Under the pieces are notes generated by a model. The model was given only the letters and a program-made list of their open reading frames with translations, searched no databases and had not been told where the DNA came from. Shown piece after piece: positions 1-10,454 of a stretch of DNA of 64,000 bases. Position 1 is the first letter of the stretch. Every line of letters begins with the position of its first letter. Location of the stretch: the NCBI RefSeq assembly GCF_006439015.1, contig NZ_RCZG01000001.1, positions 1,068,774-1,132,773 on the forward strand, in the 5' to 3' direction. A program made the translations under genes and the position numbers. This stretch comes from Mycolicibacterium hodleri. Lineage in GTDB: Bacteria > Actinomycetota > Actinomycetes > Mycobacteriales > Mycobacteriaceae.

Positions 1-350
1 TTCACCTCGGCTCGCAGGTAGGCGATCAACAACCACACGGCGGCGAAGACCACGCCGATGAAGCCGATGGCGGCGTGGATGAACACGCCGCCGATCAGCA
101 AAACCTGAGCGGCCAGATTCGCCTTCAGTGCCCAGGGCTTGCCCTGCATGCCCGTCAGCAGAATCAGCACGCCGGTCATCCCGAGCAGGAAGCCGCCGCT
201 GACCCACGTCAGCCCACCGTGAGAGAACGAAACTACCGGCAGCGCAAGGAGAACCACGATCGCTTCCAGAATGAGCGTGCCCGCCATCACGCCGCGGAAG
301 CTCTTCCACGGGTCCGGACCCACCGGCTGCTGTTCCATCGGCTCGCTCAC
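1..350 (-). CDS. DUF4233-type integral membrane protein (partial, 3' end off window)
   Basis: Reading the minus strand from a GTG at 350 gives a protein starting [18 protein letters not shown], followed by about three hydrophobic stretches, which fits a small membrane protein. The GTG overlaps the folC stop codon by 4 bases (GTGA at 347-350), so the two are translationally coupled. In M. tuberculosis the gene directly after folC is Rv2446c, a DUF4233 membrane protein, and the position and hydrophobic pattern agree. An ATG at 338 is an alternative start. The C-terminus lies beyond base 1. Its function is not known; linkage to folC is the only clue. Confidence 0.75.
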   Translation of the reverse strand, partial: MSEPMEQQPVGPDPWKSFRGVMAGTLILEAIVVLLALPVVSFSHGGLTWVSGGFLLGMTGVLILLTGMQGKPWALKANLAAQVLLIGGVFIHAAIGFIGVVFAAVWLLIAYLRAEV

Positions 351-1801
351 GAGGGATCCCTTCCGAAGAGAGTGCGCGCCGCTCCCGCGGTGAACACCGA
401 CCCCGTGATGACTACCCCGCTGCCCGAGAAACCGTCGGGGAAGGCTCCGGAGTCGTGTGAATCAACACCGCGTTCAGCCAACGCGATGGCCGACTCGATG
501 GCGTCGGGCAAGGTCTGTGCCGTGATCACCCGGTCGGGGCCGAAGTGTTCCTCTGCCCGCATCGCCAGACCCTCGACGTCCATGGCACGCGGCGAGCCGT
601 TGTTCGTCACCACCACCTGATCGAAGGCCGGTTCGAGGGCGGCCAGGATGCCGTCGACGTCCTTGTCGCCCATCACCGAGACGACGCCTACCAGGTGCCG
701 GAAGTCGAACTCGTCGGCCAGGGCCTGGGTGAGCACCGCCGCGCCCGCCGGGTTGTGTGCCGCATCGATGAACACCGTCGGCGCGCTGCGCATGCGTTCC
801 AACCGGCCGGGACTGGCCGCCGCCGCGAAGCCTGCGCGCACCGCGTCCGCGTCGAGCTGACGGTCCGCACCCGCGCCGAAGAACGCCTCGACCGCAGCGA
901 GCGCGACGAGCGCGTTGTGCGCCTGGTGCTCGCCGTGCAGCGGCAGGAACACCTCGGGATAGACGCCTCCGAGCCCCTGCAGCTCGAGAAGCTGCCCGCC
1001 GATGGCGACCTGACGCCGCAAGACCGCAAACTCCGACCCTTCCCGGGCCACCGCGGCGTCCGCCCGAATCGCCTCCGCCAGAATGACTTCCATTGCCTCG
1101 GGCGCCTGTTGGCCGATGATCACGACGGTGTCGGTGCCTGTCCCCAGCCCCTCGGGGTCATCCGCCCGCTTGACGATGATGCCTGCCTTCTCGCCGGCGA
1201 TCTCGGCGATGGTGTCGCCGAGGTACTCGGTGTGGTCGACGCCGATCGGCGTGATGACTGCGACGGGCGCGTCGACGACGTTGGTGGCATCCCACCGGCC
1301 ACCCATGCCGACCTCGACCACCGCCACGTCGACCGGAGCATCCGCGAACGCCGCGAACGCCATCGCGGTGACGACCTCGAACTTGCTCATCCGAGGGCCG
1401 CCCGCCTCCTCGGACTGCTTGTCGACGAGCTCGACGAACGGCTCGAGTTCGCGGTAGGTGTCCACGTACCGCGCCGGGGTGATCGGCTGACCGTCGATGG
1501 AAATGCGTTCCACCGCAGACTGCAGGTGGGGGCTCGTGGTGCGACCGGTGCGACGATGCAGGGCGATAAGGAGCGCATCGATGATCCGCGCCACCGACGT
1601 CTTCCCGTTTGTGCCTGCGACGTGGATGCTCGGGTACGCACGCTGAGGTGAGCCCAGCAGCTCCATCAACGCAACGATGCGCGTCGTGCTCGGCTCGAGC
1701 TTGGTCTCGGGCCAACGCTGATCCAGCAGGTGCTCGACCTGCAGGAGCGATGCGATCTCGTCGGGCGTGGGGTCTGGTCTGCTCAGGTCGGGGTTGGTCA
1801 T
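347..1801 (-). CDS. folC: Bifunctional folylpolyglutamate synthase/dihydrofolate synthase
   Basis: A 484-residue Mur-ligase-family enzyme that adds glutamate to dihydropteroate and to folates, using ATP, in the cytoplasm. The ATP-binding loop GTNGKTS is at residues 63-69, and the Mur-type motif DAAHNP lies in the C-terminal third. Length is normal for actinobacterial FolC. The ATG overlaps the valS stop codon by 4 bases (1798-1801), so valS, folC and the DUF4233 gene probably form one transcript, as in M. tuberculosis (Rv2448c-Rv2446c). Nothing unusual is seen in the sequence. Identification is strong from motifs, length and gene order. Confidence 0.95.
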   Translation of the reverse strand: MTNPDLSRPDPTPDEIASLLQVEHLLDQRWPETKLEPSTTRIVALMELLGSPQRAYPSIHVAGTNGKTSVARIIDALLIALHRRTGRTTSPHLQSAVERISIDGQPITPARYVDTYRELEPFVELVDKQSEEAGGPRMSKFEVVTAMAFAAFADAPVDVAVVEVGMGGRWDATNVVDAPVAVITPIGVDHTEYLGDTIAEIAGEKAGIIVKRADDPEGLGTGTDTVVIIGQQAPEAMEVILAEAIRADAAVAREGSEFAVLRRQVAIGGQLLELQGLGGVYPEVFLPLHGEHQAHNALVALAAVEAFFGAGADRQLDADAVRAGFAAAASPGRLERMRSAPTVFIDAAHNPAGAAVLTQALADEFDFRHLVGVVSVMGDKDVDGILAALEPAFDQVVVTNNGSPRAMDVEGLAMRAEEHFGPDRVITAQTLPDAIESAIALAERGVDSHDSGAFPDGFSGSGVVITGSVFTAGAARTLFGRDPS

Positions 1802-4476
1802 GCGAGCCCGGCCAGGCGGGCCGTGATCCGCTCCACCTCTTCGCCTGCGATCTGCTGACGGCCCCGGATCTTGCCGACGACGGCGTCGGGCGCCTTGGCC
1901 AGGAACTCGTCGTTGCCCAATTTCGCGGCGGTCTGAGTCAGTTCCTTCTTGGCGGCGGCCAGATCCTTCTCGAGCCTTCGCCGCTCGGCCGCGACGTCAA
2001 CCGTGCCCGAGGTGTCGAGCTCCACCAGCACGGTGCCACGCGAGAGCCGCACCTCGACGGCCGCCGACGGCGTGAAGCCGTCGGCGGGTTCGGTGAGCCA
2101 GGCCAACGACGTGACGGCGGCGACCTGGGTGCTCACATCCGCCTCGGCGATTCCGATCAGTCGCGCGGGGACTCGCTGCCGGTCGTTGAGTCCCTGATCG
2201 CTGCGGAATCGACGGACTTCGGTGACGAGCTTCTGCATGTCAGCGATCCGGCTGCCGGCAAGCGCGTCCAGGGCGATCCCGGAGGGCTCCGGCCAGTTCG
2301 CGATCACCAACGACTCACGACCGGGCCCATCCCCCACCAATGCCTTCCACAGCGTTTCCGTGACGAAAGGCATCACCGGATGCAGCAGCTTGAGCAGGCT
2401 GTCGAGAACTGCAGCCAAGACGGCGTTGGTGGGCCCGTCGGGCTGGTCGGCGAGTTGCACCTTGGCCAGCTCGAGGTACCAGTCGCAGAACTCGTCCCAG
2501 GCGAAGTGGTACAAGGATTCGCACGCCCGGCTGAACTCGTAGCCGTCGAACGCCGAATCGACTTCGGCGCGAACCTCTTCCAGCCTGCCGAGGATCCAGC
2601 GGTCGGCATCCGTGAGGGCGTCGGCACCGGGAACTGGCGCAGGGGACGCCCCGTTCATCAACGCGAACTTGGTGGCGTTGAACAACTTGGTCGCGAAGTT
2701 CCGCGACGCGCGGGCGTAGTCCTCGCCGATGGACATGTCGCCCCCGGGGTTGGCGCCGCGGGCCAGCGTGAACCGCAGCGCGTCGGCGCCGAACGCGTCG
2801 ACCCAGTCCAGCGGGTCGATGCCGTTGCCCTTGGACTTGCTCATCTTGCGGCCGAACTCGTCGCGGATGAGGCCGTGAAGGAAGACATTCTCGAAGGGCA
2901 CTTGCGGGCCGCGGGTGCCACCGCCCGTGATGGCGTCGTCGCCGCCGACGAAGGTGCCGAACATCATCATCCGGGCCACCCAGAAGAACAGGATGTCGTA
3001 TCCAGTGACGAGAACAGTGGTGGGATAGAACTTCTCGAGTTCGGGTGTGCGATCGGGCCAACCCATGGTGGAGAACGGCCACAGCGCCGACGAGAACCAA
3101 GTATCCAGCACGTCGGGATCCTGCTGCCAGCCCTCAGGCGGGGTCTCGTCCGGCCCGACGCAGACCTTCTCGCCGTTCGGGCCGTGCCAGATGGGGATGC
3201 GGTGACCCCACCACAACTGGCGCGAAATACACCAGTCGTGCATGTTGTCGACCCAGGCGAACCAGCGCGGTTCCAGGCTGGCGGGGTGGATCACGGTGTC
3301 GCCGTTGCGCACTGCATCACCCGCGGCGGTCGCCATCGACGAGACGTTGACCCACCACTGCAGGGACAGCCTTGGCTCAATCGGTTCGCCGCTGCGTTCG
3401 GAGTGGCCGACGCTGTGCACATAGGGCCGCTTCTCCTCGACGACCCGGCCCTCGGCCGCGAGCGCTTCCCGCACGGCCACGCGCGCCGCGAAGCGGTCCA
3501 TTCCGTCGAACCTTGTTCCGGTACCGGCGATGCGCCCCTTGCCATCCATGATCGACGGCATCGGCAAGTTGTGTCGCACACCGATCTCGAAGTCGTTCGG
3601 ATCGTGCGCGGGCGTGACCTTGACTGCGCCAGTGCCGAATTCGGGGTCGACGTGCGCATCCGCAACGATGATGATCTGCGTGTCGAGGAACGGATGGGGC
3701 AGGGTCTGGCCGACCAGCGCTCGATACCGGTCGTCGTCCGGATGCACGGCGATCGCGGTATCGCCCAGCATCGTCTCGACACGCGTGGTGGCAACCACCA
3801 GGTGCGGCTGCGCATCGTCCATGGAGCCGTAGCGGAAGGAGACCAGCTCGCCCTCGACGTCCTCGTACTTCACCTCGAGGTCCGAGATGGCGGTTTCGAG
3901 GACCGGCGACCAGTTGACCAACCGCTCGGCCTGATAGATCAGGTCGGCGTCGTAGAGCCGTTTGAAGATCGTCCGCACCGCGCGCGACAGCCCGTCGTCC
4001 ATGGTGAAGCGGTCCCGGCTCCAATCGACGCCGTCACCGATTCGGCGCATCTGCGCGCCGATGGTGCCGCCGGACTCGCGCTTCCATTCCCACACCTTGT
4101 CGATGAACGACTCGCGGCCGAAGTCTTCCTTCGTCTTGCCGTCCGCGGCCAGCTGCTTCTCCACCACGCTCTGGGTGGCGATACCGGCATGGTCCATGCC
4201 AGGCAACCACAGCACCTCGTAGCCCTGCATGCGCTTGCGCCGGGTCAGTGCGTCCATCAGCGTGTGGTCGAGAGCATGGCCCATGTGCAGGCTGCCGGTC
4301 ACGTTCGGCGGCGGTAGCACGATCGAGTAAGGCGGCTTTCCGCTCGTTGGGTCGGCGGTGAAGTAGCCCGCATCAACCCAGCCCTGGTACAGCTCGGTCT
4401 CTACCGCGGCCGGATCCCACGACTTGGGTAGGGACTGCACCCCTGGGCTATCTGCGGATTTCGGGCTGACGGTCAC
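1798..4476 (-). CDS. valS: Valyl-tRNA synthetase
   Basis: An 892-residue class I aminoacyl-tRNA synthetase that charges tRNA-Val. The HIGH signature appears as HMGH at residues 64-67 after PPPNVTGSL. The KMSKS loop is present as [10 protein letters not shown] in the second half. The connective-peptide editing domain contains the expected [10 protein letters not shown] segment. The C-terminus ends in the charged coiled-coil arm typical of ValRS ([18 protein letters not shown]). It is the first gene of the valS-folC-DUF4233 run. A long open frame on the opposite strand is a high-GC codon shadow. Confidence 0.97.
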   Translation of the reverse strand: MTVSPKSADSPGVQSLPKSWDPAAVETELYQGWVDAGYFTADPTSGKPPYSIVLPPPNVTGSLHMGHALDHTLMDALTRRKRMQGYEVLWLPGMDHAGIATQSVVEKQLAADGKTKEDFGRESFIDKVWEWKRESGGTIGAQMRRIGDGVDWSRDRFTMDDGLSRAVRTIFKRLYDADLIYQAERLVNWSPVLETAISDLEVKYEDVEGELVSFRYGSMDDAQPHLVVATTRVETMLGDTAIAVHPDDDRYRALVGQTLPHPFLDTQIIIVADAHVDPEFGTGAVKVTPAHDPNDFEIGVRHNLPMPSIMDGKGRIAGTGTRFDGMDRFAARVAVREALAAEGRVVEEKRPYVHSVGHSERSGEPIEPRLSLQWWVNVSSMATAAGDAVRNGDTVIHPASLEPRWFAWVDNMHDWCISRQLWWGHRIPIWHGPNGEKVCVGPDETPPEGWQQDPDVLDTWFSSALWPFSTMGWPDRTPELEKFYPTTVLVTGYDILFFWVARMMMFGTFVGGDDAITGGGTRGPQVPFENVFLHGLIRDEFGRKMSKSKGNGIDPLDWVDAFGADALRFTLARGANPGGDMSIGEDYARASRNFATKLFNATKFALMNGASPAPVPGADALTDADRWILGRLEEVRAEVDSAFDGYEFSRACESLYHFAWDEFCDWYLELAKVQLADQPDGPTNAVLAAVLDSLLKLLHPVMPFVTETLWKALVGDGPGRESLVIANWPEPSGIALDALAGSRIADMQKLVTEVRRFRSDQGLNDRQRVPARLIGIAEADVSTQVAAVTSLAWLTEPADGFTPSAAVEVRLSRGTVLVELDTSGTVDVAAERRRLEKDLAAAKKELTQTAAKLGNDEFLAKAPDAVVGKIRGRQQIAGEEVERITARLAGLA

Positions 4477-4562
4477 CTCGACAGTCTATGAACTCCTCCC
4501 GAGCAGTCGTAAAAGCCCCCGACGCGCCCGGTATTCGAGCACCTTTGCGTCTGCTCGCGGTT

Positions 4563-5186
4563 CTACTTCTGCTTGCCGCCCAGCAGACCGCCGAGAATGT
4601 CACCGAGTCCGCCGCCACCCTGCCCGCCGCCGAGCACGCTGCCCAGGATGCTGCCAAGCGGGTTGTTGTTGCCGCCTCCACCACCACCGGCAGCGCCAGT
4701 GAGAATGCTGCCGAGGATGTCGCCGATGCCGCCGCCGGAGGCCGCCTGCGGCTGGGGTTCGGCGGGCGCGGCCGGAGCCGAGCCCTTCGTCAGCTGCTTG
4801 CCGATGTAGGCCAGCACGATCGGCGCGAGGATCGGCAGCAGCTTCTTGATCAGGTCGCTGTTGCCTGCGCCGCCGCCCGAAAGCGCTGCAGCAACCTGCC
4901 CGGTGTCGTTGCCACCGAAGATCTTGGAGATCGCCTTGGACCCGTCGGCCTCGTCGACCTGCTCGACGCTGACTCCACCATCGAGCAGGCCGCTGGCGGC
5001 GTGATTGCAGGCCGCATGCTCGATGGTGGACGCGTGACCCGGATCTTGCGCGTTCTGTTGCATGCCCCCGAGAAGAAGCGGGACCAGCGTCTGGATCGCG
5101 CTGTTCACCTCGCCTTCATCGGCGCCAAGCTTGCTGGCAATCTGTTGCGTCGGTATCTCGTTGAGGAGTTCGTCGAGACCAGCCAT
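4563..5186 (-). CDS. DUF937-type glycine-rich protein
   Basis: A 207-residue protein beginning MAGLDELLNEIPTQQIASKL. The N-terminal half matches the DUF937 pattern: an alpha-helical region with repeated LLGG-type turns and a predicted run LLPILAPIVLAYIGKQL. The C-terminal 70 residues are very rich in glycine, with GGGQGGGGLGDILGG-type repeats. Function is unknown; family members are small bacterial proteins of uncharacterised role. It lies 86 bases upstream of valS on the same strand, with no obvious terminator between them. It is not part of the M. tuberculosis order at this point, so it is either lineage-specific or was lost there. Confidence 0.8.
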   Translation of the reverse strand: MAGLDELLNEIPTQQIASKLGADEGEVNSAIQTLVPLLLGGMQQNAQDPGHASTIEHAACNHAASGLLDGGVSVEQVDEADGSKAISKIFGGNDTGQVAAALSGGGAGNSDLIKKLLPILAPIVLAYIGKQLTKGSAPAAPAEPQPQAASGGGIGDILGSILTGAAGGGGGGNNNPLGSILGSVLGGGQGGGGLGDILGGLLGGKQK

Positions 5187-5252
5187 GACCTGTCCACCTT
5201 CACCGTTGAATGTGCTTTTCGCGAAGTCGACCCTAGCCCCAACGACCTGTGG

Positions 5253-6506
5253 CTACAGCCGTTCGGTCTCCATCGTCACGCCCGCGTCAGGGAACCGAGC
5301 CAGCAGCGCGTCGCCCATCGCCGCGGCCGGCGTCAGCACGCCGCGGAGATCGGAGAGGGCGTCGCGGTCGAGTGCGAGGGCAAGCCCGCTCTCCCCCAAC
5401 AACACAGACGTCGCCTTGTATCCGGGGTCACCCTGCTGTGCCATCGTCGCCCGGTACCGAGCACCGCCGGACGTCGTGGTGTAGGTCTCCACCCGGTAAT
5501 GACCGTTCGCGCGGGCCTGTTCGTTCGGGCCGGTTCCCGGCTTCGGGAGGACGCGCTCGACCAGGCCGCGAGGTAGCTTGTCGAAGTACCGGCCACCGAG
5601 GCCCAGGACGGCGGCATTGACCGCCGTGCCCAGCGCCGCCGCGACGGGTGCCACCACCGACGAGCCGACACTCATGTTCTCGGCGTACCGAAACGTGCGG
5701 CCGTAGGACCAGTCGAGCAACGCGTTGCTGCGCCGCACGATTCGCGCATTCGGCGCGCCCATCGCGAACGCCCCGGTCCAGATGCCGTCGAGTTCGGGGG
5801 CGATGTCGCGGCCGCGACGCCACGGAGTGTCGGACTGGTGGCCGAACTCGGGTTCGGCGGCGCGGTCCGTCGTCAGCGTGTAGGGATCGTTGATCGCCCG
5901 CCGCGCGTCGGCATCGGCCGACGAGGTCCGCATGAACTCCACCATCGAGGCGGCGGTGCCACCAGAGACTCCACCCGCGAAGCCGCGGAGGACGAAGTTC
6001 GTCTCTCCGAGGTCGCCCGCGCCGTCGGCGAGCGCCCGCTTATAAAGCGCGTACACCGTGAGATCTGAAGGGATGGAGTCGAATCCGCAGGAATGGACGA
6101 TGCGCGCGCCATTGTCGGCGGCCTGCTTGTGGAAGAGGTCGATGCTCTCGCGGATGAACAGCGTCTCGCCCGAGAGATCTGCGTAGTCGGTACCCGCCGC
6201 CGCACACGCGGCCACTACCGGCATCCCGTACTTGGTGTAGGGGCCGACGGTGGTGATGATGACCCGAGCGCGAGCCGCCATGTCATTGATGGTCGACGGC
6301 GAGGTGGCATCGGCCTCGATGAGCGACCACGACTGGCCTGCCTCGCCCAGTGTCTCCCGTACCGCGAGCAGCTTCTGCGTCGAACGTCCGGCGAGGGCGA
6401 TGCGGGCATGTCCGCCTGCGGCGGCCAGGTGCTGGGCCGTCAACTTTCCGGCGAAGCCGGTCGCCCCATAGAGCACGATGTCGAATTCCCGCTGCGTTTC
6501 GGTCAT
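5253..6506 (-). CDS. Saccharopine dehydrogenase-like NAD(P)-binding protein (Rv2449c type)
   Basis: A 417-residue protein with an N-terminal Rossmann fold (DIVLYGATGFAGKLTAQHLA, residues 9-28) and the saccharopine-dehydrogenase-like body found in trans-acting enoyl reductases and related lipid enzymes of mycobacteria. In M. tuberculosis the matching neighbour of valS and rpfE is Rv2449c, annotated in the same way. The true substrate is unknown; real saccharopine metabolism is not expected here. The gene ends 66 bases before the DUF937 gene and starts 20 bases after the S9 peptidase stop, so read-through from the upstream operon is possible. Confidence 0.85.
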   Translation of the reverse strand: MTETQREFDIVLYGATGFAGKLTAQHLAAAGGHARIALAGRSTQKLLAVRETLGEAGQSWSLIEADATSPSTINDMAARARVIITTVGPYTKYGMPVVAACAAAGTDYADLSGETLFIRESIDLFHKQAADNGARIVHSCGFDSIPSDLTVYALYKRALADGAGDLGETNFVLRGFAGGVSGGTAASMVEFMRTSSADADARRAINDPYTLTTDRAAEPEFGHQSDTPWRRGRDIAPELDGIWTGAFAMGAPNARIVRRSNALLDWSYGRTFRYAENMSVGSSVVAPVAAALGTAVNAAVLGLGGRYFDKLPRGLVERVLPKPGTGPNEQARANGHYRVETYTTTSGGARYRATMAQQGDPGYKATSVLLGESGLALALDRDALSDLRGVLTPAAAMGDALLARFPDAGVTMETERL

Positions 6507-6526
6507 TGACCCAAGCTACCGGTGGG

Positions 6527-8539
6527 TCACCCGAGAATTTCGGGGAGTTCGGCGTCTTCGCCGAGCAGATGACGCCCTAGGAACGCTAGGACCACCTCGT
6601 ACCAGATCTTTGCGTGCTGCGGTGCCAGCACCCAGTGGCCCTCGGTCGGGAAGTACAGGAACTGGTGCGGGCTGGTGCCGTCGTCGGCAGCGGGTAGCGC
6701 GGACTGGGTCAGGAGGTCGAACCAGAGTCGCAGCCCTTCGCCGATCGGGACCCGGTAGTCCTTGTCACCGTGAATGACGAGCGTCGGGGTGCTGATCTCG
6801 CCTACGGACCGGTGCGGAGAGTTCAGCTCGGCCATCTCCGTCGTCATCTCGCGGGCCCACCAGTAGCCGCCGTCGGTGGTCGGCCCGAACTGGTCGAGCG
6901 CCCACAGGCTGGCGTGGGTGACGATCGCGTCGAAACGATCGGTGTGGCCGGCAATCCAGTTGGCCATGTAACCGCCGAACGATCCGCCCATCGCCGCGGT
7001 CCGCGTCTCGTCGATTCGCGGATGCCTCAGCGCCTCGTCGGTGGCAGCCATCAGATCGGTATAGGGTGCGAATCCCCATGAACCCCAGCCTCGTTGGATG
7101 AAATCCTGGCCGTATCCGGTGGACAGTGCCGGATCGGGCATCAGCACCGCGTAGCCGCGCTCCGCCAACAGCCACGGATTCCAGCGCCAGTGCCAAGTAT
7201 TCCAACTCGCGAGTGGGCCACCGTGAATCCACAGCACCAACGGCGCCGGTTCGTCCCCTTCGGGCAGCACCAGCCACGAACGCACAGGACTGCCGTCCTC
7301 CGCAACGGCGTCCATCTCGATCAACTCGCCTGGGAGGGCTGGCATGTCGAGGCAGGGCAGCGGCAGCACGACACCGTTTGGGTCGATGCGCACGGGGTGC
7401 GGTTGCGACGCGTAGGAACTGCGCACCGCATAGACGACGCCGCCCGGCGCGGGGCACACGTTCACGTAGGTGAAGTCGTCGTGGGTCAGTCGGGTGACCG
7501 AGGAGTCGGCGGGGTCCACGGCGAAGATCGGGCCGCGACCCCGCTCGTCGGCCGTGACGATCAGCCGCGAACCGTCTGCAGCCCAGGCAACGGAGGTGGG
7601 CCATCGGTCCCAGTCGGTCGCTACCTCGTTGAATTCTTCACCGAAACGCAGGTAGCACAACGTGATCCGCGGCGCCATCTTCGGCGTCGAGTGAACCTCG
7701 CGGATGAAGGCCACCGCCGAGCCGTCCGGTGAGATTGCGGGGGATCCGAGATCGGCGATCGGGTCGTCTGCGATCGTCGTGCGCTCGCCGGTGGCGACGT
7801 CGACGCGGACCAACGTCTGGCGGAGCGACGCGACGGGACCGGCCACCGCCCAGGACGACACGGCGAACCGGCCGTCCGCGCTGACGTCGATTCCCGCGTC
7901 GCGAAGGCCCTGCCCGGGGTGGGGTGTGAGATCGCGGGTGGCTGGACCGCCCCCGGCACTGCTCACCTCGATGAGATGGGGCTGCGCGGGGCCGATGTCG
8001 TGATCCCAGTGGCGCACCGGGTATCCCGTGTGCAGCAGGGCCGAGACCTTGTTGTCCTTGCGCAGAGCACGCACTCGCTCGTCGTCCTCGACGCTACGAG
8101 CCGACGGCATCAGGGAAGTGGTGACCAGCGTGACGTCGGCGTCGCGTGCGGCATGAACGGCATCGATCCCGCCAGAGAGTTCGAGGACGGCCGCAGCCTC
8201 TCCTCCCGCGGCTGGAAGCCGCCACAGCGACGCCGTCGGTTCGTCCTCTCCGTCGGATCCGGGGACGTCGCGGATGGCGACGAAGAGCAGGTCCCCGCCG
8301 GCGGCGAACACCGGGGATGACTCCCCCTTGGCGCCACGGGTGAGCCGACGGGCAGGTCGCTCCCCCGTGACGTCGAGTTCCCATACGGCGGTGACGAACT
8401 CGGTCCGCTTGTCGTTGAGCTCGCTGATCGTCGTCACCGCACGGGAGCCGTCGGGCGACACCGCGAGTCCCGACGCTCGAGGTAGGGCCAGGAAGACATC
8501 GAGGTCTGCGAAGGGTTTTGGGACAGAAGAATTCGTCAC
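6527..8539 (-). CDS. S9 family (prolyl oligopeptidase-like) serine peptidase
   Basis: A 670-residue cytoplasmic-type peptidase: an N-terminal beta-propeller of WD40/PD40-like repeats (VSPDGSRAVTT, ISPDGSAVAFIR), then an alpha/beta-hydrolase domain. The catalytic serine is in GGSFGGYMANW, the likely aspartate in HGDKDYRVP and the histidine in EGHWVL. I chose the GTG at 8539 because it overlaps the previous stop by 4 bases (GTGA, 8536-8539) and because further upstream the frame only shadows the preceding gene. It is the last gene of the four-gene dimethylamine-monooxygenase-like operon. The link between a peptidase and N-demethylation is unexplained. Confidence 0.9.
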   Translation of the reverse strand: MTNSSVPKPFADLDVFLALPRASGLAVSPDGSRAVTTISELNDKRTEFVTAVWELDVTGERPARRLTRGAKGESSPVFAAGGDLLFVAIRDVPGSDGEDEPTASLWRLPAAGGEAAAVLELSGGIDAVHAARDADVTLVTTSLMPSARSVEDDERVRALRKDNKVSALLHTGYPVRHWDHDIGPAQPHLIEVSSAGGGPATRDLTPHPGQGLRDAGIDVSADGRFAVSSWAVAGPVASLRQTLVRVDVATGERTTIADDPIADLGSPAISPDGSAVAFIREVHSTPKMAPRITLCYLRFGEEFNEVATDWDRWPTSVAWAADGSRLIVTADERGRGPIFAVDPADSSVTRLTHDDFTYVNVCPAPGGVVYAVRSSYASQPHPVRIDPNGVVLPLPCLDMPALPGELIEMDAVAEDGSPVRSWLVLPEGDEPAPLVLWIHGGPLASWNTWHWRWNPWLLAERGYAVLMPDPALSTGYGQDFIQRGWGSWGFAPYTDLMAATDEALRHPRIDETRTAAMGGSFGGYMANWIAGHTDRFDAIVTHASLWALDQFGPTTDGGYWWAREMTTEMAELNSPHRSVGEISTPTLVIHGDKDYRVPIGEGLRLWFDLLTQSALPAADDGTSPHQFLYFPTEGHWVLAPQHAKIWYEVVLAFLGRHLLGEDAELPEILG

Positions 8540-9522
8540 GATGCTCCATTGGATTGCAGCCACGCCACGACGCGATCGCGGTATGGAGTGATGCCCTTGT
8601 AGTCGGCGATGTCCTCGGGTAGTTCGGCGAGCACCGCCGCGGTACGCAGGCGCCACGGCTCGACGGTGACGAGGTCGCATAGCGGCAGCATGTAGGTGCG
8701 GATCAGGAAGCAGATGGCACCGGACTCCGGCAGCCTGATCAGATGTTGCGCCTCCACCCGCAGGTGGATCAGGCGGCCGAACGCCTCGTCGTCGACCGTT
8801 GACGCCAGCGTGCGATCGGGCGCCCATTCCGGGTAGCGCTCCGTCGAGAGGTCGAGGCGGCGACCGATCGCCATCGACCAGTTGGTCCGCCGGAAGACTC
8901 CGCCCGGTTGCAGTCGCAGGATGAAGTCTCGCGCGCGGGTGATGACGCCGCTCTCGCGGAGGCGCGGTACCGGTCCGTGAATCTCGAGGAACTCCATGCC
9001 GACGTCGAAGCCGAACGACCAGCCGGCCGCGAACGTAACCACGCCTGCATCAGCGAACAATTCGCCGTCACGCTGATCCAGGAGGACGATGTCCTCCTGG
9101 ATCTGCCCCGCGATGTAGGCCAGTGGGTCGACGGGCAACGTGGCCTCATCGCCGAATACGAAGTCGCGGACCACGCCCAGACGGTAGTTGCGCCAACGCC
9201 ATTCGGTGCCACCACCGGTCAGCGACATAGTATCCGGGTACGAAGTGGCCAACTCACGCATCAGGGTGAGCATGGTGTCCCAGCCCGCGGACCTCATGTG
9301 CGGCAGGACGGTGTGGCGGGTGGGGTCAGCGGCGAGGATTTCGGCGCGCTCGACCAACTCGGCTTCGTACTCGCTGTCGACGTCGACCACTCGGCTTCCC
9401 CACTGGCCGGCCAGGGTCACCACCGCGGTGCTTGCCGGTTCGAGGTTGGTGCTGTACCGATAGCTGTCGGCCGGGAACGGAAAGGGGAAGGTGGCGAACA
9501 GGTCTGGTGCGGACGACGTCAC
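8536..9522 (-). CDS. Haem-dependent oxidative N-demethylase (DUF3445) family protein
   Basis: A 328-residue protein of the DUF3445 family (PF11927), the haem-binding catalytic subunit in dimethylamine monooxygenase (Dmm) and related oxidative N-demethylases. Family-like segments are FPFPFPADSYRYSTNLEP near the N-terminus, a central FAAGWSFGFDVGMEFLEIHGPVP and FRRTNWSMAIGRRLDL. The start is GTG at 9522, overlapping the reductase stop by 4 bases. It sits between a PDR/VanB reductase and an S9 peptidase and directly follows a DmmA-family zinc-ribbon protein. Expected role: O2-dependent demethylation of dimethylamine or another secondary amine. The substrate is inferred, not shown. Confidence 0.85.
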   Translation of the reverse strand: MTSSAPDLFATFPFPFPADSYRYSTNLEPASTAVVTLAGQWGSRVVDVDSEYEAELVERAEILAADPTRHTVLPHMRSAGWDTMLTLMRELATSYPDTMSLTGGGTEWRWRNYRLGVVRDFVFGDEATLPVDPLAYIAGQIQEDIVLLDQRDGELFADAGVVTFAAGWSFGFDVGMEFLEIHGPVPRLRESGVITRARDFILRLQPGGVFRRTNWSMAIGRRLDLSTERYPEWAPDRTLASTVDDEAFGRLIHLRVEAQHLIRLPESGAICFLIRTYMLPLCDLVTVEPWRLRTAAVLAELPEDIADYKGITPYRDRVVAWLQSNGAS

Positions 9523-10454
9523 AGAGCCAACTCCAGTCGGTCTCCGGCCGCCCTGGATACGCAGCACATCAGGGACTCCCCCGTCGCTTGCTCCTGCTCG
9601 CTCAGGTACAGGTCCCGGTGCCGTATCTCACCTGCCGTCACCGTGATCCGGCATTCGCCGCACACTCCCTGCCTGCACAGGTTGGGGACGTCGTGGCCGC
9701 GCGCCTGCAACGCCTCGAGCAACGAAACGCCGGATTCGACGGTAAAGCTGTCGCCGGTCGTACTCAGGTGCACCTCGAACGGCTCACCGGGGTCGAACGC
9801 CTCCGTCCCGAAGTGCTCCACGTGCACGCGACTGGGTGGCCAGCCCAGTTCGGCCGCCCGTGTGGTGACTTCGTCCATGAAGGAGGTGGGACCGCAGACG
9901 TAGGCATGCGTCCCCAGCGGTTGGCGAGCCAACGCTCGATCGAGCGCCCTCGCGAAGGCCGCCCGGTCGGTGACGACCGTAGCGTCGTCCGCGAGCGCGT
10001 CGACGTCGTCGACGTGCGCCCCGCGTCCCTCTCGGTGGACGTAGAGCAGTTCGACCGGTCGGCCCCATCGACGAGCGCTGCGCAAGTGAGACACCATCGG
10101 CGTGATCCCGATGCCTGCCGCCACCAAGAGGTGTCGGCTCGCCCGCAGTACGGGTGCGAAGGCGCTGCGGGGCTCACGGGCGAAAATGGGGTCACCCACC
10201 CGGAGTTCGCCGTGGATCCAACGGGAACCACCGGATCCTTCTGCACACCGTAGGACCGAGATGGCGTAGGTCGTCGGCGCAATGCCGTCTCCGGTCAGGG
10301 AGTACGCGTTGACGACCGGTCCGCACTCGACGACGAGGTGACTGCCAGGCGTGAACGACGGCAGCGGTGCGCCGTCGCCGCGGGCCAGCGTCAGCGCTCG
10401 GATACCGGGAACTCGATCGTCGATGGCGATCACCACCAGTTCGAGGGCGCTCAC
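9519..10454 (-). CDS. PDR/VanB family flavin/2Fe-2S oxidoreductase
   Basis: A 311-residue reductase with an N-terminal flavin-binding barrel (NAYSLTGDG, residues 49-57), a nucleotide-binding domain (VAAGIGITPM, residues 111-120, and YVCGPTSFM, 185-193) and a C-terminal plant-type 2Fe-2S ferredoxin domain with cysteines at 260, 265, 268 and 297 or 298. It would pass electrons from NAD(P)H through flavin and Fe-S to the haem demethylase encoded next. The start is GTG at 10454, chosen for its GTGA overlap with the upstream gene; the longer frame upstream has no support. This is the reductase subunit of the Dmm-type system. Confidence 0.9.
   Translation of the reverse strand: MSALELVVIAIDDRVPGIRALTLARGDGAPLPSFTPGSHLVVECGPVVNAYSLTGDGIAPTTYAISVLRCAEGSGGSRWIHGELRVGDPIFAREPRSAFAPVLRASRHLLVAAGIGITPMVSHLRSARRWGRPVELLYVHREGRGAHVDDVDALADDATVVTDRAAFARALDRALARQPLGTHAYVCGPTSFMDEVTTRAAELGWPPSRVHVEHFGTEAFDPGEPFEVHLSTTGDSFTVESGVSLLEALQARGHDVPNLCRQGVCGECRITVTAGEIRHRDLYLSEQEQATGESLMCCVSRAAGDRLELAL

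Noticed and set aside
1609..4317. A 902-residue open frame antisense to valS
   Set aside because: It is the mirror of a high-GC gene; it has no domain, and valS on the other strand is certain.
8540..8827. The upstream extension of the S9 peptidase frame
   Set aside because: It lies wholly in the DUF3445 gene, reads as arginine-rich shadow, and the GTGA overlap at 8536-8539 gives a better start.
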